The notes under the pieces were generated by a model. That model did not search any database, was not told the origin of the DNA, and saw only the letters and a program-made list of their open reading frames with translations. From contig JBEBBO010000113.1 of the NCBI GenBank assembly GCA_041158345.1, positions 1-26,784 on the forward strand: a stretch of 26,784 nucleotides of DNA, written 5' to 3'. The translations under genes and the position numbers were made by a program. Source of the stretch: UBA6136 sp041158345. GTDB lineage: Bacteria; Pseudomonadota; Gammaproteobacteria; Methylococcales; Methylococcaceae. Positions 1-7,689 of this stretch are shown here, piece after piece (position 1 is the stretch's first letter; each line of letters opens with the position of its first letter).

Positions 1-4
1 TGGA

Positions 5-592
5 CTAGACCAGCGCTTCACTGCCGCCACGCAGGACTTCCACGGCCCCTTGAAGGCCGTCGCGATGGAGTTTCTGCTTGATCAAGTGATCGATGTTCGC
101 ATTCTTCCGGTGAACGGCAAGGAAGTTTACGAAATTCTGGAGCACTTCCAGAGCATCCTCGGGGTTTTGGATGATCCCCAAGTTCAGGTGGAAGCCATGA
201 TATTGCTTTCGGCCATGATAGCGTGCCCCGTGGATATCCCGGGCCAACAGGATGGGATCCTTGCCAATCAGATGCGGGTGACGCTTGAGGATTTCGCCCG
301 ACTGACTCCGGGTCAGGACATAGAAGGGGTCGTGATTTTGCAGTTGTGTGACCATCCGAAGGTTTTGCCGGATCACATTCGCCGCAGGGCTATCCCACCC
401 GCTATCAATCAGAAAAAACTGAAACCGAGGCCCTTCAGGCTCGCTCTTTTTTTCAGGCATAGCCGCGACAGGGGGCATCTCAACGGGCGCTCCTAAATCG
501 TCACTGGCTCTTGGGCGCGTCTTTAGGAGGCGCTCCCGCGGCTTTTTTGCAGGAGAATTTGAAGGCGTCTTCGGGGGCACTTTCTCGGCCAT
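5..592 (-). CDS. Conserved hypothetical protein with basic Pro/Lys-rich N-terminal tail (195 aa), companion of the P-type ATPase
   Basis: I do not recognise a family. The first ~50 residues are low-complexity and rich in Lys, Arg, Pro and Ser (KVPPKTP, AKKPRERLL), so probably disordered. Residues ~55-185 look like a compact alpha/beta domain starting with a hydrophobic strand (FQFFLIDSGWDS), followed by helices and a His-rich stretch (ARYHGRKQYHGFH). There is no signal peptide or membrane segment and no cysteine, so it is probably cytoplasmic. The ATG is preceded by a good ribosome binding site (GAGGA, about 7 bases upstream on the minus strand), and the stop codon lies inside the window. It begins 59 bases downstream of the P-type ATPase gene on the same strand, so the two are probably cotranscribed. 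Its basic tail resembles the C-terminal tail of that ATPase. Function unknown; a role as partner or regulator of the ATPase is inferred from position only. Confidence 0.75.
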   Translation of the reverse strand: MAEKVPPKTPSNSPAKKPRERLLKTRPRASDDLGAPVEMPPVAAMPEKKSEPEGPRFQFFLIDSGWDSPAANVIRQNLRMVTQLQNHDPFYVLTRSQSGEILKRHPHLIGKDPILLARDIHGARYHGRKQYHGFHLNLGIIQNPEDALEVLQNFVNFLAVHRKNANIDHLIKQKLHRDGLQGAVEVLRGGSEALV

Positions 593-651
593 GAACTAGT
601 CCTCGCAGGGATTCAAAGAGGATACAAACCTTGGGAGCATTGGCGCCTTTC

Positions 652-3333
652 TCAGGCCTGGCCTACCGCTTTTTTGGAGGACCGTGTCGCAGCGGTTTTA
701 CGCGTATTGAGCTTCCTCGGGCTGCGTGTCGTCGGGCCCTCAGCCGGCGCATCGTCCTGAATGTTGCTGGCTGTTGAGACGACTTTCACGGATTCCAGGT
801 GGGTTTCGGGTTCGGATTCGGCGTCGTGTGCGGCCAGTTCGAGTTCGAGCATGTGGCGACGTTCTGCCTCCAGTTTGGCGACTTCACGCATGGGCAGAAC
901 CCCGTTGATGAGGGCACCAATAGCGGCCACGTTATTGGTCAGTACCGAGAAGCCCACGCCGAGCCCCATGGTAAAGACACCCACGACACAGGCGGCGTTG
1001 GGCACCAGAATCATGCCCCAACTTCTCCGGATGTTATGGTCCAGATTGCGGGCAATATCCCTCAATTCACAGAGCTTACCGAGTCCCTGCTCAAGAAACA
1101 CGATGTGAGCCGTATCCGTCGCGATGGTCGTGGCCCCTCGCAGTGAGATGGACACATTGGCTTTCTTCAAAGCAATCGAATCGTTGATGCCATCACCAAC
1201 AAAGCAGACCTTTCGACCTTCTGCCTGGAGTTTTTCGACGTAGTCGGCCTTGTCGGCGGGTAAGACCTGCGCAAAATAACGGTCCATACCCAGTTCTTCC
1301 GCCAATTTCTTGGTTGGTGCCTCGTGATCGCCGGAGATGATGGCGAGATGTTTGATGCCTCGTTGGCGTAAGCCTTGGATGATATCTTTGACCTCGGGGC
1401 GAAGGGCAGCCCGAAGTTCAAGCGCACCGCCCAAATGGTCGTCGATGGCCACCATGACCATGGTGTCTCCATCCTCGTGGACGGCGTCGAGCTTTTTCTC
1501 GATCACATCGGGAATGACAATGCCTTCCATTTCCATGAAGCGGCGGCTGCCGACTCGAATGAGATGGCCATTGACCCCGACGCTGATGCCATAACCGACC
1601 TTGTACTCGGTCTCATCGGTTGCGGGCAATTCAAGACCCAGCTCCTCGGCTTTATGCAGGATCGCCAGCGCGATGGGATGATGAAACTTTCGCTCGGCGG
1701 CCGCAGCGAAGAGGAGGACCTCTTCAGGCTTGTGACCATGCGCCGTGACGATGTCGCCGACCTCTGGGCGTTCGCGGGTTAAGGTGCCCGTCTTGTCGAA
1801 CAGGACCGTATCAATTTCATTCATCAGTTCCAACGCACGGCCATCCTTGACGAGGATGCCTTTCTGGGCGCAGAGCGACAATGAGGAGAGCATGGCCAGC
1901 GGGGCTGCCATGCGAATACCAGTGCCGAGATCACTATTGAGGACCGCCACACCGGCGAAAGGTCCCAGCGTAGAAAAGGCGATGCCGCTGACGAGCATGG
2001 TGGGAAGCACGGCCTGATCGGCCAGTCGCTCACCCTTGTTTTGCGATGTCAGCTTGTAACCTGCAGTGTCGTTGAGGATCTGACTGATCTTCGCGGTCGC
2101 GGTTTCACTGCCAGCCTGCTCAACGGAAACAAAAATTTTCCCTGCCACCAGAATCGTTGACGCATAAACGCGGTCACCGACGCCCTTTTCCGCCGGTGTG
2201 GATTCCCCGGTGAGTGCGTGCTGATCGATCATGGCCATGCCTTCAATGATGTGGCCATCGACTGGGACTGCGTCCCCGGTATGGACCGCCACAATATCGC
2301 CCTGCGCGATTTTCTCCAGCGGAACTTCGAGTTCAACGCCATCCTTGAGGAGCCAAACAAAGCGCGGCTGCTTGCCAAAGGCATTGAGCAACATCTTCTT
2401 GGAGTTGTCTTCCGTTTTCTTGACCAGAAGACGGCCCAGAGAGAGGCACCAGGCCATGACCGCACCCGGGAAAATCTGAAGGGTGCCAAGGCAACCCAGC
2501 ACGACCAGGGTATCGAGAATATCGACACCGAGTCGACGTTCCTTGACGACCACATCGTAGGCGCCTTTGATGCTCGGAATCGCCGTGTAGGCAAACATAG
2601 CAGCTGCTACCGGCATCAGCGGAGGAAAGGCCAGCTGTGCAGCAGCGGCGATGGGGATTGAGGCCGAGCAGACGGCAAGGTCCAGATCCAGCTTGTCGAG
2701 AACCTCCTGGTTTTCGGCCGCAGCCAGGGCCGAATCGACGATCTCAATGATGTTGGCACTGGACAGACGCCGGGGATCAAAGTGGACCTGGACCGTACAG
2801 CGCAGGCTGTGGGTCTTGAATCGGTCAACCCCGAGAACACTCATCAATTCCCGCTCAATCGCTTCGCACAGGGATCCCTTGCGATACAGGACAGGGTTTC
2901 TGATCCGGATCATCCCAGTGGATTCCGCAAGCATCTCCCATCCGGTCACCAGGTTCTGGTAGCGGTGGTAGGCCACAACGCCTTTGCGGTCCCGTGCGAT
3001 GGCAATGGGAGAAATCTGGGGTTCGTTTGCGCTCAGATCTGTCTGTGGGGGGAAATCCGAATCAATCGATGCAGAGAGCTGCGAGAGAATCTCCTTCGGC
3101 GAATAGCGATTACCATCAAAGTGAAGGTCCGCAAAAGCTTGCCCCGGCTTAGGAAGGCTTAATCCGAGGATGCCTGAGCTTCTGAATGCCCGCCGGACAA
3201 AGGTAGCAAATGCCTGTGCATCACTTGAATGAAACAAGTCAGCATTCAGAATGCGGAGGGTGCCAGGCCGCGGAAATTGAATGCTCGGCTGCGCCGGGCT
3301 CGAGATGCTGGCTTCGCTGGAAGGAGATTCCAT
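652..3333 (-). CDS. Atypical heavy-metal (P1B-like) P-type ATPase with two HMA-like N-terminal domains and no CPx motif
   Basis: An 893-aa P-type ATPase of the inner membrane, predicted to couple ATP hydrolysis to ion movement. Residues ~25-100 and ~140-205 look like two ferredoxin-fold, HMA-type domains, but neither has the CxxC metal motif. The actuator motif TGES is at 375-378, the phosphorylated Asp in DKTGTLT is D513, the P1B-type HP dipeptide is at 552-553, and the hinge GDGINDS is at 713-719. Hydrophobic segments lie around 220-300, 441-466 and 773-812, as in P1B ATPases. Aligned at fixed spacing upstream of the conserved GILVK (492-496), the place of the ion-binding CPC/SPC/TPC triad holds Leu-Gly-Thr (469-471), so the substrate cannot be predicted. 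The C-terminal ~70 residues form a basic, probably disordered tail (PRKLNTRKTAATRSSKKA). It sits between two small genes on the same strand. ATPase identity is secure; substrate and direction are not. Confidence 0.93.
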   Translation of the reverse strand: MESPSSEASISSPAQPSIQFPRPGTLRILNADLFHSSDAQAFATFVRRAFRSSGILGLSLPKPGQAFADLHFDGNRYSPKEILSQLSASIDSDFPPQTDLSANEPQISPIAIARDRKGVVAYHRYQNLVTGWEMLAESTGMIRIRNPVLYRKGSLCEAIERELMSVLGVDRFKTHSLRCTVQVHFDPRRLSSANIIEIVDSALAAAENQEVLDKLDLDLAVCSASIPIAAAAQLAFPPLMPVAAAMFAYTAIPSIKGAYDVVVKERRLGVDILDTLVVLGCLGTLQIFPGAVMAWCLSLGRLLVKKTEDNSKKMLLNAFGKQPRFVWLLKDGVELEVPLEKIAQGDIVAVHTGDAVPVDGHIIEGMAMIDQHALTGESTPAEKGVGDRVYASTILVAGKIFVSVEQAGSETATAKISQILNDTAGYKLTSQNKGERLADQAVLPTMLVSGIAFSTLGPFAGVAVLNSDLGTGIRMAAPLAMLSSLSLCAQKGILVKDGRALELMNEIDTVLFDKTGTLTRERPEVGDIVTAHGHKPEEVLLFAAAAERKFHHPIALAILHKAEELGLELPATDETEYKVGYGISVGVNGHLIRVGSRRFMEMEGIVIPDVIEKKLDAVHEDGDTMVMVAIDDHLGGALELRAALRPEVKDIIQGLRQRGIKHLAIISGDHEAPTKKLAEELGMDRYFAQVLPADKADYVEKLQAEGRKVCFVGDGINDSIALKKANVSISLRGATTIATDTAHIVFLEQGLGKLCELRDIARNLDHNIRRSWGMILVPNAACVVGVFTMGLGVGFSVLTNNVAAIGALINGVLPMREVAKLEAERRHMLELELAAHDAESEPETHLESVKVVSTASNIQDDAPAEGPTTRSPRKLNTRKTAATRSSKKAVGQA

Positions 3334-3393
3334 AGGGTGTCTGCTCGTATCTAAGGCTGTTTTTGGAGCACAGTCCTCCGGCTACAACCAAAA

Positions 3394-3407
3394 GCCCCAA
3401 GCGGGGC
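3394..3407 (-). terminator. Small GC hairpin with short T tract between the 107-aa gene and the ATPase gene
   Basis: On the minus strand GCCCC-GCTT-GGGGC is followed by TTTT, about 40 bases after the stop of the 107-aa gene. The five-base stem and short T run suggest a weak or partial terminator. It could reduce ATPase transcription relative to the first gene, or protect the 3' end of the upstream message. Confidence 0.45.
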
Positions 3408-3444
3408 AGGGTAGCGCGTGACTGGCAAGCTGTCCGAAGCGGGT

Positions 3445-3768
3445 TTAGCCGGCTGGCTTTGACTTGGCTTCGTTCAGCGCTTCGATAGCCGCTCTGCCGC
3501 CATCGATGAGTCCTTCAACGATGGGGTTTTCCTGCGGAATGGACTTGGCGACGAAAACCGTCGCATACACCACGCCGTAGGAGAGCATGTAGGAACTGGT
3601 GTAGGTAAAGCGGGAAATCGATTGACCCATACCTGAACCTGCCTCGCGAATCTTCTCGCTCGCTTTGCTGGCATCTTCCGATGCATTGTTGATGGCTTCC
3701 CGCATCGCATCCGAAATGGAACGGAGCGGGTCGGTTTCTGTTTGTCCTGCAGTTGCAGTCGTGGCCAT
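3445..3768 (-). CDS. Small Ala/Ser-rich amphipathic protein (107 aa), first gene of the ATPase module
   Basis: I do not recognise a named family. Residues ~12-48 predict a long charged amphipathic helix with many Ala, Ser and Glu (SEDASKASEKIREAGSG), reminiscent of phasin-like helices. Residues ~53-77 are rich in aromatic and hydrophobic residues (YMLSYGVVYATVFVAK), so this part may sit on or in a membrane. A second Ala-rich helix follows the motif QENPIVEGLIDGG. There is no cysteine and no classical signal peptide. The start is firm: AGAGGACA lies just upstream of the ATG on the minus strand. It is 111 bases upstream of the P-type ATPase gene in the same orientation, with a small hairpin between them. 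A structural or membrane-surface role connected with the ATPase is inferred from context only. Confidence 0.8.
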   Translation of the reverse strand: MATTATAGQTETDPLRSISDAMREAINNASEDASKASEKIREAGSGMGQSISRFTYTSSYMLSYGVVYATVFVAKSIPQENPIVEGLIDGGRAAIEALNEAKSKPAG

Positions 3769-3887
3769 GATGATTGTCCTCTAGAGATTAGGGTTGCTTA
3801 CCGACCCGCGGTGGGTGTGTCGTCCAGTGAGGCTTCACGCGAACCCCTCTGCCCAATAGGTTCACCGCGCTTGAAGGTCGGAAAATC

Positions 3888-3906
3888 GTGTTACGAAAGC
3901 TAACAC
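3888..3906. repeat. Short perfect inverted repeat GTGTTA-N7-TAACAC upstream of the 107-aa gene
   Basis: Two exact 6-base arms separated by 7 bases, 120 bases upstream of the start of the 107-aa gene. The 255-base gap between the lipocalin gene and this gene (3769-4023) otherwise contains no ORF I would support. The size and symmetry would suit a dimeric repressor, but a 6-base match can arise by chance. Confidence 0.35.
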
Positions 3907-3965
3907 AGGAGTGAAACAGCGTCTATCGTGATTTCATCAATTGTTAGGGGCTTTCAAGCGCCGTT

Positions 3966-4000
3966 GTCATCATCCCATCGTGACATGAACGTGGGATGAC
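3966..4000. repeat. Imperfect inverted repeat just downstream of the lipocalin gene
   Basis: Arms GTCATCATCCCATCG and CGTGGGATGAC can pair with small bulges around an ~10-base loop. It lies directly after the lipocalin stop codon (minus strand). The T run of the minus strand precedes the stem instead of following it, so this is not a canonical intrinsic terminator; it may be a 3'-end structure or a weak terminator. Confidence 0.35.
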
Positions 4001-4023
4001 AAAAAACCGAAAATTCAGTGAGG

Positions 4024-4602
4024 TCACTTGGCTTTGGCTGGCGTGAGTCCTTCAACAGCCGTTGCGTCCTTCTGATCGACGTGAATCATTTTATCGAGCT
4101 TGTAGCCCATCCCGATGGCCTTTCGGATCAGGTCCTGAATGATGGGGTCTTCGAGCGTTTTCTTTCGGGAAAGGATCCACAAATAACGGGTGCTTGGCCC
4201 GGTGGCCATGGCCCAGGAGTAGTTCTTTTCATCCAATGCAATGATGTTGAAGCTGCCATAGAAGGGGCCGAAGTAGGAGACCTTCAGACGTCCGATATTC
4301 GAATCACCGATCAAAGCCCCTTTCCCTTCTGAGACCAGCCAGCGGCCGTTTTTGTCATCAAGGGACTTATTTTCCACCTTGAAGCCGCCGTTATCCTGAA
4401 GCGTGTAGGTGAACGAAACATGGCTCATGTTCTTTTCAAAACCATGGTCAAGGCGCGCAATTTCGTACCAAGTTCCCTCAAACTTTTTCAGGTCAAACGG
4501 AGTGACAGCCGTCACACCCTCTGGAATGCCCTGTTTTCCGAACATGAGGTAACCCAGGCTGACCAGGATCAGAACAAGAATGGCTGCGGAGAGGATCTTC
4601 AT
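4024..4602 (-). CDS. Blc-type bacterial lipocalin with N-terminal membrane anchor or signal peptide
   Basis: A 192-aa lipocalin of the Blc/apolipoprotein D group, small beta-barrel proteins that bind hydrophobic ligands such as lysophospholipids. Family signatures are clear: the first conserved region GTWYEIARLDHGFE at 43-56, and GPSTRYLWILSR at 135-146 near the end of the barrel. Residues 3-21 form one hydrophobic segment after a short Lys-containing N-terminus. E. coli Blc is an outer-membrane lipoprotein, but this protein has no lipobox cysteine and indeed no cysteine at all. It is therefore either anchored by an uncleaved N-terminal helix or cleaved and soluble in the periplasm. It lies downstream of ftsH on the same strand, but a strong terminator separates them, so it probably has its own promoter in 4603-4700. 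No good Shine-Dalgarno sequence is visible before the ATG. Confidence 0.92.
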   Translation of the reverse strand: MKILSAAILVLILVSLGYLMFGKQGIPEGVTAVTPFDLKKFEGTWYEIARLDHGFEKNMSHVSFTYTLQDNGGFKVENKSLDDKNGRWLVSEGKGALIGDSNIGRLKVSYFGPFYGSFNIIALDEKNYSWAMATGPSTRYLWILSRKKTLEDPIIQDLIRKAIGMGYKLDKMIHVDQKDATAVEGLTPAKAK

Positions 4603-4701
4603 GAGTGTTTTGTTGTTGAATCGAAGGACGTGCGAAATCGGATCTAGTATCCGGATTTTAACGGAAAAGGCGGCCGGATAGCGTTTGATCGACCCAAAAC
4701 A

Positions 4702-4732
4702 AAGCCGGACCCCCTTTCGGAAAGTCCGGCTT
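4702..4732 (-). terminator. Strong rho-independent terminator of ftsH
   Basis: A perfect 9-base stem (AAGCCGGAC / GTCCGGCTT) with a 13-base loop lies 21 bases after the ftsH stop codon. On the minus strand the stem is followed by TGTTTTGGG. The loop can form a further small CTTT/AAAG pairing. The plus strand also has TTGTTT after the stem, so it may work in both directions. Confidence 0.85.
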
Positions 4733-4753
4733 GTTTCATCAACCCGTCAGATA

Positions 4754-6667
4754 TTAGACGGAAGGCGCTGGCGTCCCGATCGGACCGGCACCGACTGTAT
4801 CACTGGCGGGGCTACCACCGGTGCTGCTGTCTGCACTCGGGGGGCTGACCCAGTCCCGAGGCGGTGCAGGAACCCGACCTGCCATGATGTCATCAATCTG
4901 GAAGCGATCGATCGTTTCATACTTCATTAGGGCTTCGGCCATGAGGTGCATCTTGTCGAGGTTTTCTCTCAGCAGACGCTCAGCACGGTCGTAGTTCCGA
5001 TCGATGACAGAGCGGATTTCCTCGTCGATCAGGTGCTGGGTTTCCTCAGAGATGGACTGCGTCTGGGTGACAGAGCGACCCAGGAACACCTCACCCTGCT
5101 CTTCGCCGTAGGCCAAAGGACCCAGTCGTTCTGAGAGGCCCCAGCGAGTGACCATGTTGCGCGCCATCGCAGTGGCTCGTTCGATGTCATTCGATGCACC
5201 CGTCGTTACCTTTTCGACACCGAAGATGATTTCTTCGGCCAGACGACCACCGTAGAGGCTGGAGATCTGACTTTCAAGTTTCTGCTTGCTCGCACTGTAC
5301 TGGTCGCGTTCGGGCAGGAACATCGTGATGCCCAATGCCCGGCCTCTTGGGATGATGCTGACCTTGTAGACCGGATCATGCTCTGGAACCAGACGACCGA
5401 CGATGGCATGGCCTGCTTCGTGGTAGGCCGTGACCAGCTTTTCGTCCTCGCTCATGACGGCAGACTTCCGTTCTGCACCCATGAGGATCTTGTCCTTGGC
5501 CTTTTCAAAGTCTTCCATTTCGACTTCTTTCTTGTTCTGACGGGCGGCAAACAGTGCCGCTTCATTCACAAGATTGGCAAGGTCGGCACCGGAGAATCCA
5601 GGCGTGCCTCGTGCCAGCCAGTCAGATTCCACATTGGCAGCAACCGGAACTCGCTTCATGTGGACGCCCAGAATCTGCTGGCGACCACGTACGTCGGGGA
5701 GCCCTACCGTGATCTGGCGATCAAAGCGGCCGGGACGCAGCAGGGCTTTGTCGAGCACATCCGCCCGGTTGGTAGCTGCAATGATGATGATGCCTTCGTT
5801 ACCACTAAAGCCATCCATCTCAACCAATAACTGGTTCAGCGTCTGCTCGCGTTCATCATGACCGCCACCCAGACCAGCGCCGCGTTGGCGACCCACTGCA
5901 TCAATTTCATCGATGAAGATGATGCATGGGGCCCGCTTTTTGGCTTCCTCGAACATGTTCCTGACGCGAGATGCACCCACACCGACAAACATTTCGACAA
6001 AGTCTGAACCTGAGATTGAGAAGAAGGGGACCTTGGCTTCACCCGCAATGGCCCGTGCCAGCAGCGTCTTGCCTGTACCGGGAGGACCAACCATCAAGGC
6101 GCCTCTCGGAATCATCCCGCCGAGTTTTTGGAACTTGCTTGGGTCGCGCAGGAAATCCACCATTTCCTGTACATCTTCTTTTGCCTCATCGCAGCCGGCG
6201 ACGTCAGCAAAGGTAACCTTCACCTTGTCTTCCTCGATCAATTTGGCTTTGCTTTTGCCAAAGTTCATCGCGCCGCCACCAGCGCCACCCTGCATTCTGC
6301 GCATGAAGTAGACCCAGACGCCGATCAGGAGAACCATCGGCAAGCTGGCCATCAACAGCTGCGAGAGGAAGGAGGGACGTTCGGTCGGAACAACCTTGAT
6401 GTCCACGTGATTCTTGAGGAGATCATCGATCAGATGAGGATCGCCCGGGTTATAGGTCAGGAATCGATCACCGTCGGTCATCATGCCGGAGATGATTTCT
6501 CCGTCGATGCTGAGTTGGCGTATGGTGCCCTGATTGATGGCCGCAATGAAATTGGTGTAAGTCATCGCGGTGTCAGGCTTGTTACGCGGCCCGAAGTAAT
6601 TGAACATCGAGAGCAGCGCAAATGCGATGACCACCCACAGGAGGATGTTCTTGGTCATGTCTTTCAT
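4754..6667 (-). CDS. ftsH: ATP-dependent zinc metalloprotease FtsH
   Basis: A full-length (637 aa) membrane-bound AAA+ protease that degrades misfolded membrane proteins and short-lived regulators at the inner membrane. Two membrane helices are at ~7-24 and ~103-122, flanking a small periplasmic domain. The AAA module follows: Walker A GPPGTGKT at 194-201, Walker B FIDEID at 251-256, and the second region of homology with the arginine finger near 298-316. The zinc protease site HEAGH is at 416-420, with the third metal ligand D494 in SNDIERAT. The C-terminal ~40 residues are Pro/Ser/Gly-rich and probably disordered. The ATG has a good ribosome binding site (AAGAGGAAG) on the minus strand. In many gammaproteobacteria ftsH is followed by folP and glmM; here it is followed by a terminator and a lipocalin gene, so it appears to be monocistronic. 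Confidence 0.98.
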   Translation of the reverse strand: MKDMTKNILLWVVIAFALLSMFNYFGPRNKPDTAMTYTNFIAAINQGTIRQLSIDGEIISGMMTDGDRFLTYNPGDPHLIDDLLKNHVDIKVVPTERPSFLSQLLMASLPMVLLIGVWVYFMRRMQGGAGGGAMNFGKSKAKLIEEDKVKVTFADVAGCDEAKEDVQEMVDFLRDPSKFQKLGGMIPRGALMVGPPGTGKTLLARAIAGEAKVPFFSISGSDFVEMFVGVGASRVRNMFEEAKKRAPCIIFIDEIDAVGRQRGAGLGGGHDEREQTLNQLLVEMDGFSGNEGIIIIAATNRADVLDKALLRPGRFDRQITVGLPDVRGRQQILGVHMKRVPVAANVESDWLARGTPGFSGADLANLVNEAALFAARQNKKEVEMEDFEKAKDKILMGAERKSAVMSEDEKLVTAYHEAGHAIVGRLVPEHDPVYKVSIIPRGRALGITMFLPERDQYSASKQKLESQISSLYGGRLAEEIIFGVEKVTTGASNDIERATAMARNMVTRWGLSERLGPLAYGEEQGEVFLGRSVTQTQSISEETQHLIDEEIRSVIDRNYDRAERLLRENLDKMHLMAEALMKYETIDRFQIDDIMAGRVPAPPRDWVSPPSADSSTGGSPASDTVGAGPIGTPAPSV

Positions 6668-6699
6668 GTTGTCTTCCTCTTTTATGAAAATAGACGGTT

Positions 6700-6802
6700 A
6701 GACGTTATGCGGGACTGGAATTCGTTTTATTTCCTGCAAAGTCCAAGCCATCTTGGGTCCATCCCTCAGGCAGATTTCAGATCCGGATGAGGCATAACGT
6801 CT
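6700..6802. repeat. Exact 11-bp inverted repeat in the ftsH / elyC-like divergent intergenic region
   Basis: AGACGTTATGC at 6700-6710 recurs as its exact reverse complement GCATAACGTCT at 6792-6802, with 81 bases between. Both copies lie in the 242-base gap between the divergent ftsH and elyC-like genes. They could be paired operator half-regions for a looping regulator, or the base of a long stem. The flanking bases are not symmetric. I see no other ORF in the gap. Confidence 0.5.
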
Positions 6803-6909
6803 TTGTCACGGAAATCCCCATGAAGTTCCATGCAGAAACACGAGTTTGTCGGAACCCGGTCATTCCCCTAGCATTGAGGCCGCTTTTCATCGCCATTATC
6901 TGAAATCAA

Positions 6910-7689
6910 TTGGACTCTCTTTTCTTTCTGAGCGGCAAGTTCCTTGGCGCACTAGTTATGCCGCCCTTCCTGTTTGTCCTGATCGGACTTTTGGGGCTGA
7001 CGCAGGTTCGACAGCGCCCGGGAATGGCTCTGGGTGTCTGTGGCTCGGCCTTTCTGTTGATTCTGGCGTCCTCGATGCCGTGGGTTGCAACCCGACTCAT
7101 CGACTCGATTCAAGCGGACTGTCCCGCCATTGATGCGCTGAAAGGGGAGGGGGAGGCCATCGTGATTCTGGGTGGGGGCGTGCGTGCGCGGGCTCCTGAA
7201 TATGGCAATCGCCCGAATCTCAATGCCACTGAACTGGAGCGGCTTCGACATGGTGCAAGGCTCCATCGTGCGACAGGGCGCCCCGTTTTGGTGACCGGAG
7301 GAAGTCCTGAAGGCGCCGTCCCCGAAGCGCTTTTAATGCAAGGAGTGCTCCACGATGATTTTGGTGTTGATGTCAGTTGGGTCGAAACGGACTCTCGAAC
7401 CACCCGTGAAAATGCCCGAAACTCGGCCCAAATACTCAAGTCCGCAGGGATTGATCGGATTTATCTGGTCAGCCAGGGGTGGCATCTGGCGCGAGCCATC
7501 CAGACTTTTGAGTCAGAGGGTCTCAAAATCATTCCGGCGGGTACCGGTTGCCGAAATATCGGCGAAGTTCGATGGTTTCATTTCCTCCCACATCCGGATG
7601 CCTTGGAAATGAGTTACTGGGCCGCGCATGAATGGATCGGCATGCTGTGGTACGAACTGATTGCCAGGATGGAGAAGCGGGAGGCTTAG
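6910..7689 (+). CDS. ElyC/YdcF-family (DUF218) membrane protein
   Basis: A 259-aa protein of the DUF218 family, which includes E. coli ElyC (envelope biogenesis), SanA and YdcF. Two N-terminal hydrophobic segments (~12-30 and ~39-57) match the layout of ElyC. The DUF218 domain follows: strand-loop IVILGGG at 84-90, VTGG at 128-131, the conserved SRTTRENA at 162-169, and a QGWH segment with H192. ElyC affects peptidoglycan and lipid-carrier metabolism in E. coli, but the biochemical activity of the family is unsettled. The start is a TTG without a clear ribosome binding site; it is chosen because it gives the ElyC-like first helix. An ATG at 6958 would cut into that helix. The gene is divergent from ftsH. 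Its stop codon overlaps the stop of the convergent ppx gene by four bases. Confidence 0.88.
   Translation: MDSLFFLSGKFLGALVMPPFLFVLIGLLGLTQVRQRPGMALGVCGSAFLLILASSMPWVATRLIDSIQADCPAIDALKGEGEAIVILGGGVRARAPEYGNRPNLNATELERLRHGARLHRATGRPVLVTGGSPEGAVPEALLMQGVLHDDFGVDVSWVETDSRTTRENARNSAQILKSAGIDRIYLVSQGWHLARAIQTFESEGLKIIPAGTGCRNIGEVRWFHFLPHPDALEMSYWAAHEWIGMLWYELIARMEKREA

Noticed and set aside
50..496. 148-aa open frame on the plus strand
   Set aside because: It is antisense to the 195-aa gene, has no ribosome binding site of note and no family features; a shadow frame.
6128..6790. 220-aa plus-strand open frame crossing ftsH and its promoter
   Set aside because: It lies antisense to ftsH, a certain gene, and its translation has no recognisable domain or membrane pattern.
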